Source: Deltaproteobacteria bacterium
Lineage (GTDB): Bacteria; Myxococcota_A; Polyangia; Polyangiales; JAFGIB01
Length of the DNA: 50,142 bases
Reading direction: 5' to 3'
Assembly: GCA_016929805.1 (NCBI GenBank)
Contig: JAFGIB010000401.1
Span: forward strand, 1 to 50,142
The position numbers were made by a program, and so were the translations under genes. How positions within the stretch are numbered: the stretch's first letter is position 1; the number at the start of each line of letters is the position of its first letter. Positions 18,038 through 27,282 of this stretch are shown one piece after another. The notes beneath the pieces are model-generated. The model had not been told where the DNA came from, ran no database searches, and was given only the letters and a program-made list of their open reading frames with translations.

Positions 18038-20097
18038 GCATTTCCGACGACTCTGATTTTCGTAAGCTCTTACAAGCCTCCTTGGTTGCGAAGGACTCGC
18101 ACGACGCGGCCGTTCAGCTCTGGCGCGCGCTACCCGCGGTCTATCGGGACAGCGATAACGGCGATAAAGAATCTCGCGGAGACCTCGATCGGTTTTTAGA
18201 GGGGTTCGCCCGAGTTCTCAACCAGCTTCGAAAAACCCTTGAGCAGCGGCTCGACGATGTATCGCCCTTAACCTGCCAAACCTGGCTGCTACCCTATTCC
18301 GCTGACCTCTTGGATGTCCGCCTGGTCTCCCCGGATCTGGACGGCCAGCGCCAGGAAATCGCCAAAGCCATTGCCTGGCGCAAGCGCAAGGGCACCGTGG
18401 GCGCGGCCGTGGAAATCGCCGAGGCCGTGGGCCAAATGCCTATTATTGCGTTTGAAGGCTATCGAAGCGTGGCCACCACACCGAGGGTGGGACTGAGAGA
18501 ACCCACCATGCGCGAGCTCGGAGAGCTCGATTGGCCGAAAATACCGAATACCCCTGCTCATTGGTCCGCTCGCCCCGGCACACCGGCCGTTACCGTGGAT
18601 TTCAGAGAGCTATCCCGGCCAAAACGGGTAAACGACGACGACCCCACGCCACTCAGCATCAAAAGCCGTTTCGGCGAACAGGAAATCCGCTGGCAGCACG
18701 AGGCCGCGCCTCACGGGATTCCGCCTTATTTAAACGGTTACCAAGACATCTCCATGCGCACGGTGGACGTACGGGATAGCAATTATAAGCAGGGCCATCA
18801 CCATCCCAAAAGGCTCAGGCTATACACACCCATACCCGAGGGATTTATCGCGGCGGAGCCCGAGTGGAGCATTGGCCCGCAAGCGCTCGAACATCTGATG
18901 ACGCCCATGCAACAGCCCGGCGAAAAGGAACCTTCCGAGGAGAAAGAAAATATATTGTATTACCTGCGGGTTGACCCTACGGAGGTGCCTCTCGAGGATA
19001 CTCCGAGTCAAAGCGGTTTTCGTTATCTGCGAATCGAGGAGCGGCGAATTAAGCAGGATGCGTCGTCCCGAGACAATCTCTCAAAAGATCTGATGATCCG
19101 ATCGACCTTGCTCACCCTGAAAGTCGAAAAGGATAAGCCTCTTCCAAGCCTTGTACTACCCGAGGCGTGGAGCAAGATTTGGGGCGACGACGAAAATAGC
19201 GGGGATAGCGACTACTTTGTCAATTGGCACGAATACTTCGACGACAAGCACAATCTCTTTCTAGTCCAGTGGGAACGTTGGTTTGACGCTGATACGAAAC
19301 GTTGGCGCACCAGGCTGCGCGGCGGCACCTGGAACATGGCTGAAGGGTGCCCGGGTGAGGAGTTTCTAAAGAACCGCGAGCATATCCGGCGAGAACCGCG
19401 ATGGCCGACTATCTACAACGATTTCGAGATCGACCCCCCTGAAACGAATTTCGACCACCAGGTCCAAATAGAGCAGTTGGTCGTACCGAATTGGCTTTGG
19501 ATAAAGGCAAAGTACTGCATCGTATACAAGGCAGCGGTTAAGACGCTAACGATTGACGCATTCGAAACCGTTAATCAGTATAACGTTCGTCTGGTAGACT
19601 CGCTTATAGGCCATCTTGAAGCGCCAAATCATATAGTTGAGGCTGAATACTGTACCATTATTTTAACAGGCGGGTCGCAATGCCTCGAGCTTCGCGCCAG
19701 CGATTCGATACTACTCGGCAATAACACCACGGTCGCCGCAACAATCTCATTGCGTTACTGCGCGGTTGCCTCCCTGACAAAGCCGCTGTCGAGTATTTGG
19801 CTAATCCACGAGCCGTCGGTCCATACCCGAACGCCCCAGCTCTATGGTCAGTACATCGATACTACCGGGCGACACGCGCTTGATCTAAGTCAATTCGGCA
19901 CGCGCGGCTTCGGTGTGATCCAGCAAGCTTCTCACGCGTCGATCCGGCACGGCGCCGAGGACGGCGGCGAGCTCGGCGCATTTCACCATCGTCACTACTG
20001 CGGCCGCCAGGACGCGATTGTAGAAAAGCTGAAAGAGTACTTACCCGCGGGCATGACCCCGGTTCTGATAGTCGACCCGATTCGGCCGACGCCGTAA
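18034..20097 (+). CDS. P2 gpI-like baseplate/tail protein with long C-terminal domain
   Basis: The first 170 or so of 687 residues match the phage tail protein I family, which links the baseplate wedge to fibres. Examples are LWRALPAVYRDSDNGDKES, then LEQRLDDVSPLTCQTWLLPY and AKAIAWRKRKGTVGAAVEIA. After a linker region, the C-terminal 200 residues show short repeating strands (LTIDAFETVNQYNVRLVDS, then CTIILTGGSQCLELRASDS and SILLGNNTTVAATISLRYC). They look like a beta-solenoid or fibre-attachment domain. The start overlaps the J-type gene (ATGA). It lies just ahead of the fibre-like DUF6519 gene, consistent with a baseplate-fibre connector. Confidence 0.8.
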   Translation: MSISDDSDFRKLLQASLVAKDSHDAAVQLWRALPAVYRDSDNGDKESRGDLDRFLEGFARVLNQLRKTLEQRLDDVSPLTCQTWLLPYSADLLDVRLVSPDLDGQRQEIAKAIAWRKRKGTVGAAVEIAEAVGQMPIIAFEGYRSVATTPRVGLREPTMRELGELDWPKIPNTPAHWSARPGTPAVTVDFRELSRPKRVNDDDPTPLSIKSRFGEQEIRWQHEAAPHGIPPYLNGYQDISMRTVDVRDSNYKQGHHHPKRLRLYTPIPEGFIAAEPEWSIGPQALEHLMTPMQQPGEKEPSEEKENILYYLRVDPTEVPLEDTPSQSGFRYLRIEERRIKQDASSRDNLSKDLMIRSTLLTLKVEKDKPLPSLVLPEAWSKIWGDDENSGDSDYFVNWHEYFDDKHNLFLVQWERWFDADTKRWRTRLRGGTWNMAEGCPGEEFLKNREHIRREPRWPTIYNDFEIDPPETNFDHQVQIEQLVVPNWLWIKAKYCIVYKAAVKTLTIDAFETVNQYNVRLVDSLIGHLEAPNHIVEAEYCTIILTGGSQCLELRASDSILLGNNTTVAATISLRYCAVASLTKPLSSIWLIHEPSVHTRTPQLYGQYIDTTGRHALDLSQFGTRGFGVIQQASHASIRHGAEDGGELGAFHHRHYCGRQDAIVEKLKEYLPAGMTPVLIVDPIRPTP

Positions 20098-20100
20098 AAG

Positions 20101-20115
20101 CTCCAACCCTTGGAG
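20101..20115 (+). promoter_or_regulatory. hairpin covering the ribosome binding site of the DUF6519 gene
   Basis: CTCCAA at 20101-20106 and TTGGAG at 20110-20115 form a perfect six-pair stem with a CCC loop. The GGAG that would bind the ribosome for the ATG at 20124 lies inside the stem. This is the only intergenic gap of note in the late operon. Unlike most neighbours, this gene is not coupled by overlap. The hairpin may lower its translation relative to the structural genes. Confidence 0.35.
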
Positions 20116-20123
20116 GATAGAAA

Positions 20124-22967
20124 ATGAAAGCCCAGATATCGAGAGACAGTTTTCAGGAAGAAAAGACCTATTCCGGAGTATACCAGCAGCAAGGCCGCAT
20201 GCTCACGGATGCGGACTGGAACGAGATGGTGCGGATTCTAAAGCACCGCATGGACAAAACAGTGGGTGCTTCTATCGATAGCGGCTCGCCTCGGGATGGG
20301 GGGATTTTGTACGAAGAACCGTTGGCCGATACAAAGTCAAAAGTGTCTTCATTAAACGTCGCCGCAAATATCCCGCTTGCTAACGCTTTGGGTGAATTAG
20401 CGGGCCGTCCCGATAAAGACACGAATTCGGACCAGAATCCCTTGCCGATCCAGCCGATCGATCAACTCCCCGAAGACCCCTATGAACGATTCAACGCCGA
20501 GCCGAGATTCAAATGGGGGCGCGTTTACGCGGATGGATTGTACGGTGAAATCGCACCCAAAAAAGGAGCTCCTTTTGCGAAAAATGATCCGTTAAACATC
20601 GCAGATTTAATCGTGTTTCAGAGAGACTTTCCCGACTTTCCAATCAACAAAATCAGCGAAGGCATCGTATACGCGGTTTACGTTGATCTTTGGGAAAGAC
20701 TGGTGATTGCCCAGGAAGATGCTCGCCTTTTGGACGCCGCCCTTCACGGCGCGGACACCTGCGTACGCACGCAGACCATGGCGCAGGTAAAGCTTTGTCT
20801 AAAAAATGAACTAGCTAAAACGCTCACATACACTTGCGGCGATGCATCGTTATACACTAACAAGATCGCATCGGGCGTTTCTGACGGAAACTTCACGGAA
20901 GTGGCTCCAATTCTTTCGGCGAGCGGCGGGAATGCTCTTTTTCGCCTAGAGGTTCATGACGTTCAAAAGCAAAAGAACGGTTCATTACAAGTAACCCTAA
21001 AATGGTCTTTCGAAAACGGCGCGGTTATTCTAGATAAATATTTTAAGAGCGATCCACATTTCGACACTGATCACAAGTACGAGATTGTAACGCTTACCAG
21101 CGAAAAGCACCTGGGATACCACAATCTTGACGGAAGGCTGATTATAGACAACGTAACCGGTGAGTTATGGAGCAAAAAAACCGGTGAATTAAAGAGCCAC
21201 CAGGATTTAATAAACGCAAACATTTCCCTTGACGACGATACCTTCATCCGCCGTTGGGACGAATATTTTGTTATCGAATTGGATACGGCAAAGCGGTGGA
21301 AAGCGAAAACAAAAGAAGGATCCGTGGGTATCCGAGACAATAAATTTATTATCAGACTTCAAGCCGGTTCATCGCAATTCGAGGTGACGTTGGATCTCAA
21401 GCAAACGACTGTATTTATTCCTGGAGATTATTGGCTGGTTTTGCTTCGCAATAGCGGATCAGGTTTGGTAGTTGAATCGCTATCGGAAAAACCGGTGGGT
21501 ATTCATCACCACTATCTCGTGCTGGGCAAGCTGACGAAGGAAACGGTAGTATTCCCGAAAGGTTCTACAACGAGTCTCTCGACCATAAAATTCGAGCTAG
21601 AAGATAATGCCCAATGGCGCCAACTGACCTTTCCGAGCCTGACGAGGCTAACGCTCGATAGGGTGCTTATCGACGATAACAACGGAAACGAAATATCCAT
21701 CGTAGATAAATTCGTCGATGTCGAAGGCGACACGATGACTGGCGACCTTAATATTCGTGAATCGCTATTTGTCGATAAAAGAGTTGGTGTTGGATTTGAT
21801 CGGCCTAATGCACAAGTCGCTATTGCCGGTGGTGTTCATATCGGTGGAGAATCGGATCCTGGCGCAAAGAACCTTCAGGTTGATGGTAAGATAATTGCAG
21901 GCTCGCTTACTGTTACGGGAGATGTCTCAGGTCCGTTCGATCGCACTAGTACTGGTGTTGTCAATTTTCTTGCAGTTCGGACCACAACTGCACTAAATTC
22001 GGGGTGGATCAACACGGGGCGTTTGGCATCAGGGCTCTGTATTCTTTTGGGTGAGGAGAGTAATAACTCCATTAAGATAGTTGATTATAATTGGTTTCCT
22101 ACTATCAACGACGGCTTAGAATCGCCGAAACGAGAAGTGCGGTACCGAGCGCTCTTGCGCGAAGGCGCAAACGAGAAAGGAGAGATCCAAATATGGATTC
22201 AGCGACTACAGGTAGGCGATGCTCGCGACTTCAGAATTAGATGGTGGGCAGTTGAACCAAGTGAATCTCTTCCAGACGAGGCGGTAAATATCCCTGAAGA
22301 AGACTTTATTATAGATATTTGTCCGAAAATCGTGCTGTTAGGTACCTATATGTATAGTGATAACTCATCCGATCCAGAGAGACAAACTTGGACACGGCAA
22401 TTTACCGGACTTAATGAACAGCAATTTATCGCAACGGTCGATAATTCTCCAGATACGGGGGTGACGTGGGATAACAGTGACTGTCGATTTGGAACGATAA
22501 GTAAAAGTGGATTGTTTAAGGTCACTCATTTTGTGGAGATTAGTTATATGGAAACTATAATTACCGTAACAAAAAGCGTCGCAAATACGAGCAAGTCGGC
22601 GTCTGCAACCGTTGTGTTGTTTCCTGAAATCAATCTTAGTATGGCGAATAAGGAGTTAGTTGTCACTTATATAGCGCCCACTGGTAATTTTGCGATTATA
22701 ACGGAGGAGATTAAAATATTAAAGTTCGATGCTCCCGAAACAGTCATAAATCATGGCGTCCGTTGGAAACTCGAAAGCAATAGCGGTTTGGTAGATAGCG
22801 GATCTTTGGAGGAGAATGGTGATTCGGTTATCTATAAAACACCTTCCTCATGGCCCGATAATTGTCTAGATGAAACTTATAAATTTACGGTTACGGCGAC
22901 TAGTAAATACGACGATAACTTATGGTCGTCCGTTATATTCACAGTGTCATTTCAAATGCCGGTTTAG
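20124..22967 (+). CDS. DUF6519 eCIS protein with fibre-like and Ig-like C-terminal region
   Basis: The N-terminal domain is the DUF6519 signature seen in eCIS loci (MKAQISRDSFQEEKTYSGVY, then QQGRMLTDADWNEMVRILKH and DSGSPRDGGIL). Around residues 535-600 it switches to tail-fibre style sequence (GDTMTGDLNIRESLFVDKRV and VDGKIIAGSLTVTGDV). The last 200 residues form two or more beta-sandwich, Ig-like modules (TVTKSVANTSKSASATVVLF and YKFTVTATSKYDDNLWSSV). At 947 residues it is probably both a baseplate-attached part and a fibre that contacts targets. From about 21700 the DNA becomes more AT-rich, which suggests the tail module was acquired separately. A relic of another copy of its terminal module follows immediately (22970-23119). 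Confidence 0.82.
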   Translation: MKAQISRDSFQEEKTYSGVYQQQGRMLTDADWNEMVRILKHRMDKTVGASIDSGSPRDGGILYEEPLADTKSKVSSLNVAANIPLANALGELAGRPDKDTNSDQNPLPIQPIDQLPEDPYERFNAEPRFKWGRVYADGLYGEIAPKKGAPFAKNDPLNIADLIVFQRDFPDFPINKISEGIVYAVYVDLWERLVIAQEDARLLDAALHGADTCVRTQTMAQVKLCLKNELAKTLTYTCGDASLYTNKIASGVSDGNFTEVAPILSASGGNALFRLEVHDVQKQKNGSLQVTLKWSFENGAVILDKYFKSDPHFDTDHKYEIVTLTSEKHLGYHNLDGRLIIDNVTGELWSKKTGELKSHQDLINANISLDDDTFIRRWDEYFVIELDTAKRWKAKTKEGSVGIRDNKFIIRLQAGSSQFEVTLDLKQTTVFIPGDYWLVLLRNSGSGLVVESLSEKPVGIHHHYLVLGKLTKETVVFPKGSTTSLSTIKFELEDNAQWRQLTFPSLTRLTLDRVLIDDNNGNEISIVDKFVDVEGDTMTGDLNIRESLFVDKRVGVGFDRPNAQVAIAGGVHIGGESDPGAKNLQVDGKIIAGSLTVTGDVSGPFDRTSTGVVNFLAVRTTTALNSGWINTGRLASGLCILLGEESNNSIKIVDYNWFPTINDGLESPKREVRYRALLREGANEKGEIQIWIQRLQVGDARDFRIRWWAVEPSESLPDEAVNIPEEDFIIDICPKIVLLGTYMYSDNSSDPERQTWTRQFTGLNEQQFIATVDNSPDTGVTWDNSDCRFGTISKSGLFKVTHFVEISYMETIITVTKSVANTSKSASATVVLFPEINLSMANKELVVTYIAPTGNFAIITEEIKILKFDAPETVINHGVRWKLESNSGLVDSGSLEENGDSVIYKTPSSWPDNCLDETYKFTVTATSKYDDNLWSSVIFTVSFQMPV

Positions 22968-22969
22968 CG

Positions 22970-23119
22970 ATGACCGAAAATGGTTCGACGTACTATACTA
23001 CAAACAACGATCTGCCCGATTGTGGTCTTATGATTAAGGTCAAGGCGACTAGCGAACGCGATGATAAGCTGAAGCCATCCTTTGTATTCAGAGTAGAATC
23101 CTCTTATATTGTCGGATAA
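22970..23119 (+). pseudogene. relic of a duplicated Ig-like fibre terminus
   Basis: Three bases after the DUF6519 stop, a different frame encodes 49 residues that align with the end of the preceding protein: ENGSTYY with ENGDSVIY, KVKATSERDDKL with TVTATSKYDDNL, and FVFRVE with VIFTVS. At the DNA level GGCGACTAG and GA.GATAA are shared. It covers only the second half of the module and has no ribosome binding site of its own. It is best read as a partial, diverged duplicate, perhaps a replaced fibre tip. Confidence 0.55.
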
Positions 23120-23155
23120 ATGAGAATACAAGCTGTGTAGTATAAAAGAAGAACC

Positions 23156-26100
23156 GTGCATACCCGTATCCTCGATAAGAACCGATTGAATCCGGGCCAT
23201 TTTCGGTACCGTCCGTATACCGTCCGTAAACTGAACCCCATTGCTCAAACAGCGCAGTCAACTGCCGTCACTATTCAGGCCAAGGCAGCGGTACCGGTGA
23301 CTGGTGATCGTTTCGAAGAAGAGGCCGATACTGTAGCTGACCGAGTGGTCCAGTCAGTCGAGCTGGAACAGGAGGTGACAACAAAGGATGGGGAAGAAAC
23401 CCCGCGCAGCGATACGAGTTCGGTTGCTACTCAGGTTCAGACCAAAAATGAGGAAGGTGTTGCCAAACCTACTGTAGCGTTTCCTAGCTTGGATATCGAC
23501 GGACTTAAAAGTGGCGGGTTTAGATTATCCGGATGGGTACGGAACATCGCGGAACCGGTGATCGGACATGATCTGAGTACCGTATGGATTCATACTGACC
23601 TTATAGCAGGCCTGTTGGCCGAGCAGCTCGGCGCTCGTGCCTTTACCGCGGGCTCCCACATCGCCTTTGCCGCGGGTGAGTTCAGCGTGGCGACAAAAGA
23701 GGGCTTACGACTATTGGCTCACGAACTCACCCACGTGGTGCAGCAGGGGGCGGCCGGGCCGCGTTTGGCCCATGTTAATGGCCGGTCGATAAGCTCTGTC
23801 AGCACGGGAGGTGAAAGGGTTTACCAAAGAGCGGAAGCAAAAGATGCGGAAGATTCGGGCGGGTTTATCGATTGGATTATATCTAAGATAGGTAGCGCTT
23901 TAGAGGCTGTTCCCGGCTGGAACATGTCTACCTGGCTTCTAGGTTACAATCCTTTAACCAGAAAGCCAATTGCGCAAGACGCCGATACCCTTGTCAAAGG
24001 TTTTATTGGGCTCGCCCCGGGCGGGTCAAAGCTATACGACAAGCTCGTCGAGAGTGGCTTGGCGGCAAAGGCGCTATCTTGGCTCGAGGAAAACCTCAAC
24101 AAGCACGGGCTTACGTCAAAACGGGTTATCGAGGCATTCGCCTCGGCCAAAGAGGAAATAGGACTATTTGATATCGGCAACGCGGACGAGGTATTTAAAA
24201 AGCATATCGCGCCCCTTCTCGACGACGCCGTGGCCTTTGCTTCGGACCTCGTGCGAGCAGTCATCAGCTTTATCAAAGAGACACTCTATCTACCGCTTAT
24301 TGATCTGATAAAAGAACGAACTCGGGCCTATCCTCTGCTCACTCTTATTCTCGGCAAAGACCCGGTAACCGGAGAAAAGGTTAAACGCACCACCCTTGCG
24401 GTACTTGAGGGATTGTTCAAGCTCACCGAATCGGGCGAGGCTTATCTCGCCAAGCTCAAGGAGTCCGGCGAGCTCGATCAAATGCTCAAGTGGCTAGACG
24501 AGCGCGTGGCCGAGCTCGATCTCGACCCGGATGCCATCCGATCGCTTATCGCCGAGGTTTGGAACACGCTGAACGCCGAGTCGGTTCTCCACCCGCTCGA
24601 TACCCTTGAAAGAGTCTGGAAGATAGTTTCAGAGCCCGTGGGCAGAATCGCGCGTTTCGCGGTCGCCGTGGGTGAAAAGGCGTTCTCGTTGATCAAGCGC
24701 TGGGCTATCAGCGCGCTCAAGACCATGGCCCAAGAATTTTCCGGTTATCCGCTGTTAACGGTTGTCCTGGGGAAGGACCCGATCACCCAAGAGGCGGTGC
24801 CGCGAACCGCGGATAACTTCATCAAAGGCTTTATGGCGCTCGTGCCGGGTGGCGTGGACAAGTACGAGGATCTCAAAAAAGCCGGAACCGTCGACAAGAC
24901 CCTCGAGTGGTTAAACGGTGCCGTGGCCAGGCTCGGTTTGAGCTGGAAGGATATCGTCGAGCTGTTCCGCCAAGCCTGGAGCTCGCTTACCATCGATGAT
25001 CTCATCAAGCCGGAGGCCGCGCTCAAGCGTATCATCGATCTATTCGCGGCGCCTGTGTCGCGCATCATCGATTTCGCGGCCGAGGTGGGGCTCAAGGTCG
25101 TCGAGTTTATCTTTGCCGGTGTGATGGGCACGGCCGGCGAGCGTGTACTTTCCATTATCAATCGTTCCAAGGAGACCTTCCAAACCATTCTGAACGACCC
25201 CATCGCCTTTGCCCGAAACCTGATGACGGCCTTGGGCTCGGGTTTTGAAAAGTTCTCGACAAATATCCTCACCCACCTTAAAGCCGGGATTTTCGGCTGG
25301 CTATTTTCGGCCCTGGAAGGCGCGGGGATCGAGCTTCCGGAGCAATGGGATGCAAAGGGTATTATCTCCGTGGTCCTCCAGGTACTGGGCATCAGTTATG
25401 CGAAAATCCGCGCCAAGCTCGTGACCCACCTGGGCGAGCCGCTGGTATCAAAGCTCGAGGCCACCTTCGAGTTTCTCAGGCGACTCGTCACCGAAGGCCC
25501 GGGTTTCCTCTGGGAAAAAATCCAGGAATCGATCAGCAATCTACCCGACATGATAATCGAAGGCATCAAAGGCTGGGTTGTGACCAGGATCGTCACCGCG
25601 GCCATCACCAAGATCGCGAGCATGCTCAACCCGGTCGGCGCCATTATTCAAGCCGTGCTCGGCATCTACAACACCATCATGTTCTTCGTCGAGCGCATCC
25701 AGCAGATATTGGATCTCGTGGAAGCCGTCGTGAATTCCATCGCCAACATCGCCCAGGGCAAGCTGCAAGACGCCGCCAACTACGTGGAAGCCACCATGGC
25801 CAAAACCATCCCGGTCATTATCAGCTTCCTCGCCCGCCTCATCGGTCTAGGCAACATAAGCGAGGCGATAAAGAACGTCATCGAGAAACTGCAAGCGAAA
25901 GTCGACATCGTAATCGACAAGGTTATCGGGTTTATCGTGGAGAAGGGGCGACAACTATTAGGAAAAGTAGGTAAACCCGACAAACCGGCAACGAAACAGA
26001 CATCTGAAGAAAAGAGAGCTTCTGCGAAACAAGCTATGGAAGATTATATCCAGAGCGGTATTCATACGGGCAAAGAAATTCGAGAACAACTACAACGGGT

Positions 26101-27064
26101 AAAAGAGACTCATGGGCTCGTCGACGCTCAAGTCGAATCTACCAACGAAGGAATACGCTTAGCTTATTACGCTTCAAGTCCCGTGTTTACGTATTTATTG
26201 GGTGGCGAGGAAAAAACGTTCAAGGAAAAAAAGGTCGCCGCGAGTAAGACACCCGGATTTTCGTCGGTCTCCGCGACCGAAAGCCTGCCTACTCCGTACG
26301 GGATTATCAAATCTGTATATGGCGATGAACAAGTCGACAAAGAAAGTTTTGGCTGCAAGAAAGAAACCGTGGACAGGCCCAAGTCCGTTACGGCTATTCT
26401 AGCCGGTCCTTCGCCGACCACGGATAGACGATCTGACGAAGTACATGCCGAAGTCGGCAAGCTTGGACACGACGAAGAAAAGATTTTAACAGGAGAAAAT
26501 AACGTAACGTACCGAGGGGGCCATTTGATCGGGTACGCAATGCTCGGAGAAAATAGTAATAAAAGCTTTAATTTGGCGCCGCAGACCGAAGGGCTCAACA
26601 GTCCGGCGTACTACCAAGTCTTCGAAAAACCTGCCGCGAAGAGCGAGGGGGAAAGAGAAATAAAGGTAGCTTTAAAGTACAAAAGCGAATCCTATGAAGT
26701 AAGCCAGGAAAACTTGAAAAAGCACAAGTTCCTTACTTCTATCGACATGAGCAAAAAAGCGTCGATTCGAATCGCTCGCAGAATACCTCGAATATGGGAA
26801 GCGGTTGTTCGCACACTAGACGGATCTTTCTTGTACGAGTCCTCGGTCGCAAAAACGAGCACACTGGCGAAAGAAAGGAGGGTAACTTCGAAATCTGACG
26901 ATTTTAATACAATGAAAGTTGGCGGAAAGAGCAAAGGAAAGAAAGACAAATGGAACGTGTTCAAGTTGCTCATCGTAAAGGGAGGAACGGTAAAGGACGA
27001 CGGCAAGATCGAAGTCGGCGGAAAGAAATCGTTAGCCATTAAAGCAGAACAGCGCGATTTTTAG
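23156..27064 (+). CDS. DUF4157 (eCIS-core) effector with C-terminal His-Me-finger nuclease-like domain
   Basis: This 1302-residue protein is the best payload candidate. Residues 40-80 contain GDRFEEEADTVADRVV. Residues 120-205 form the DUF4157 domain, including VWIHTDLIAGLLAEQLGARA and LLAHELTHVVQQGA with an HExxH-type zinc motif. This domain marks cargo proteins associated with eCIS. From about 250 to 650 there are three related helical units, and further amphipathic helices run to about 950. The C terminus (about 1010-1250) carries YRGGHLIGYAMLGENSN followed by FNLAPQTEGLNSPAYY, the pattern of DNA/RNA non-specific endonucleases. In that pattern the His of GGHLI would be the catalytic base and the Asn of NLAPQ or SN would hold the metal. 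It would be toxic by degrading nucleic acid in the target. Start is GTG after a weak AGAAGAA. Confidence 0.88.
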   Translation: MHTRILDKNRLNPGHFRYRPYTVRKLNPIAQTAQSTAVTIQAKAAVPVTGDRFEEEADTVADRVVQSVELEQEVTTKDGEETPRSDTSSVATQVQTKNEEGVAKPTVAFPSLDIDGLKSGGFRLSGWVRNIAEPVIGHDLSTVWIHTDLIAGLLAEQLGARAFTAGSHIAFAAGEFSVATKEGLRLLAHELTHVVQQGAAGPRLAHVNGRSISSVSTGGERVYQRAEAKDAEDSGGFIDWIISKIGSALEAVPGWNMSTWLLGYNPLTRKPIAQDADTLVKGFIGLAPGGSKLYDKLVESGLAAKALSWLEENLNKHGLTSKRVIEAFASAKEEIGLFDIGNADEVFKKHIAPLLDDAVAFASDLVRAVISFIKETLYLPLIDLIKERTRAYPLLTLILGKDPVTGEKVKRTTLAVLEGLFKLTESGEAYLAKLKESGELDQMLKWLDERVAELDLDPDAIRSLIAEVWNTLNAESVLHPLDTLERVWKIVSEPVGRIARFAVAVGEKAFSLIKRWAISALKTMAQEFSGYPLLTVVLGKDPITQEAVPRTADNFIKGFMALVPGGVDKYEDLKKAGTVDKTLEWLNGAVARLGLSWKDIVELFRQAWSSLTIDDLIKPEAALKRIIDLFAAPVSRIIDFAAEVGLKVVEFIFAGVMGTAGERVLSIINRSKETFQTILNDPIAFARNLMTALGSGFEKFSTNILTHLKAGIFGWLFSALEGAGIELPEQWDAKGIISVVLQVLGISYAKIRAKLVTHLGEPLVSKLEATFEFLRRLVTEGPGFLWEKIQESISNLPDMIIEGIKGWVVTRIVTAAITKIASMLNPVGAIIQAVLGIYNTIMFFVERIQQILDLVEAVVNSIANIAQGKLQDAANYVEATMAKTIPVIISFLARLIGLGNISEAIKNVIEKLQAKVDIVIDKVIGFIVEKGRQLLGKVGKPDKPATKQTSEEKRASAKQAMEDYIQSGIHTGKEIREQLQRVKETHGLVDAQVESTNEGIRLAYYASSPVFTYLLGGEEKTFKEKKVAASKTPGFSSVSATESLPTPYGIIKSVYGDEQVDKESFGCKKETVDRPKSVTAILAGPSPTTDRRSDEVHAEVGKLGHDEEKILTGENNVTYRGGHLIGYAMLGENSNKSFNLAPQTEGLNSPAYYQVFEKPAAKSEGEREIKVALKYKSESYEVSQENLKKHKFLTSIDMSKKASIRIARRIPRIWEAVVRTLDGSFLYESSVAKTSTLAKERRVTSKSDDFNTMKVGGKSKGKKDKWNVFKLLIVKGGTVKDDGKIEVGGKKSLAIKAEQRDF

Positions 27065-27282
27065 ATTTGCGGATAGCGAGTATATAATGCTTGATTGCTT
27101 AGACGACTTTCCTCGGAGTCAAAGATGATAGCGGTTGACGGTATGATTGACTATTACATCCCATTGACCGAATTATTCTATCTCGCAGCGCCCTCACATC
27201 AATTCGCGTTTATCTGCGGAGGCTAGCGACGTGTTGTACGTAATATATATCTTATACAGCCATTTGGGAGGTCACGAAAAAC

